Shown here: in pieces, positions 5,600 through 5,860 of the stretch | Numbering within the stretch: position 1 is the first letter of the stretch | How the letters are laid out: the number at the start of each line of letters is the position of its first letter | Assembly (NCBI GenBank): GCA_030673275.1 | Contig: DAOVJL010000086.1 | Span: 1-5,860, forward strand | Source: Sulfurimonas sp. | GTDB taxonomy: Bacteria > Campylobacterota > Campylobacteria > Campylobacterales > Sulfurimonadaceae | Reading direction: 5' to 3' | DNA length: 5,860 bases | Program-made: the position numbers and the translations under genes | Notes under the pieces: generated by a model | The model's database searches: none | Told to the model about the DNA's origin: nothing | Seen by the model: only the letters and a program-made list of their open reading frames with translations

Positions 5600-5860
5600 A
5601 TGAAATATATCTCTTTGTTAATCTTTATAATGCTCACTACTATTAACGCTTCAGAGATAAAAATTGCAGTCGCTGCAAATGTCAGCTATGCAATAGATGA
5701 TTTAGTAAAAGAGTTCAATAAAACTTATCCGGATACAGAAGTAAAAGTCATACTTGGAAGCAGTGGAAAGCTTACAGCTCAAATAACTCATGGTGCACCG
5801 TTTGATCTTTTTATGTCTGCAAATATGAAATATCCAAACAAGCTTTATGAAAACAAAATA
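5600..5860 (+). CDS. modA: Periplasmic molybdate-binding protein ModA, 3' end cut by the window edge
   Basis: This is the first 87 codons of the substrate-binding protein of the ModABC molybdate (and often tungstate) ABC transporter. A signal peptide (MKYISLLIFIMLTTINA, 1-17) precedes SEIKIAVAANVS, so the mature protein should be periplasmic. The fold-defining stretches are present: AVAANVSYAIDDLVKEF, where Ser29 corresponds to the first oxyanion-binding serine, and VILGSSGKLTAQITHGAPFD, whose Ser54/Ser55 supply the second, followed by LFMSAN. There is no lipobox cysteine, so it is a soluble periplasmic form. The remaining two-thirds of the protein and any modB/modC genes lie beyond the right edge. 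The start is fixed by the signal peptide; no Shine-Dalgarno sequence is visible. A related tungstate or other oxyanion binding protein is the main alternative. Confidence 0.88.
   Translation, partial: MKYISLLIFIMLTTINASEIKIAVAANVSYAIDDLVKEFNKTYPDTEVKVILGSSGKLTAQITHGAPFDLFMSANMKYPNKLYENKI

Noticed and set aside
1..5860. CRISPR arrays, tRNA or rRNA genes, insertion-sequence transposases, integration sites.
   Set aside because: Reading both strands, I saw no spaced direct repeats, no tRNA or rRNA-like sequence and no transposase or integrase coding region.

Overview
The window looks like a chromosomal segment of a Campylobacterota bacterium, most likely close to Sulfurimonas. The DNA is strongly AT-rich. 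The histidine kinase carries the AHQWRQPL-type H-box that is common in that phylum, and the Y-family polymerase and DUF234 protein match forms I associate with it. The assignment comes from protein character only; no rRNA, tRNA or plasmid/phage marker gene is visible.

Layout, left to right. (1) 1-999, minus strand: a membrane histidine kinase whose catalytic end runs off the left edge. (2) 1000-1155: an AT-rich divergent control region with facing -10-like boxes and a 17-nt near-palindrome. (3) 1156-3378, plus strand: a two-gene unit, a DinB/Pol IV-type translesion polymerase with a fingers-region insertion of about 44 residues, then, 12 nt later, a stand-alone DUF234 protein with a PD-(D/E)XK-like nuclease core and no ATPase domain. 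(4) 3379-3417: a short convergent junction with weak hairpins. (5) 3418-5407, minus strand: a tightly packed set transcribed right to left, ppiC (parvulin prolyl isomerase), aguB (N-carbamoylputrescine amidase) and a protein with an unrecognised N-terminal region and a C-terminal J domain. (6) 5408-5599: a divergent promoter region containing a 23-bp inverted repeat whose arms are 85 nt apart. (7) 5600-5860, plus strand: the first 87 codons of modA, the periplasmic molybdate-binding protein, cut by the right edge.

How the genes fit together. The polymerase and the nuclease-like protein are probably co-transcribed, which suggests a DNA-damage role for the second. The ppiC-aguB-J set combines one polyamine-synthesis enzyme with two folding-related proteins. 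modA presumably starts a molybdate transport operon to the right.

The signals that seem most worth a second look are: (a) all three plus-strand genes lack a Shine-Dalgarno sequence and have a -10-like hexamer ending exactly 7 nt before the A of the ATG, which predicts leaderless mRNAs, whereas ppiC, aguB and the J-domain gene have clear ribosome-binding sites; (b) the inverted repeat between ppiC and modA; (c) the polymerase insertion and its pairing with a PD-(D/E)XK-like partner.
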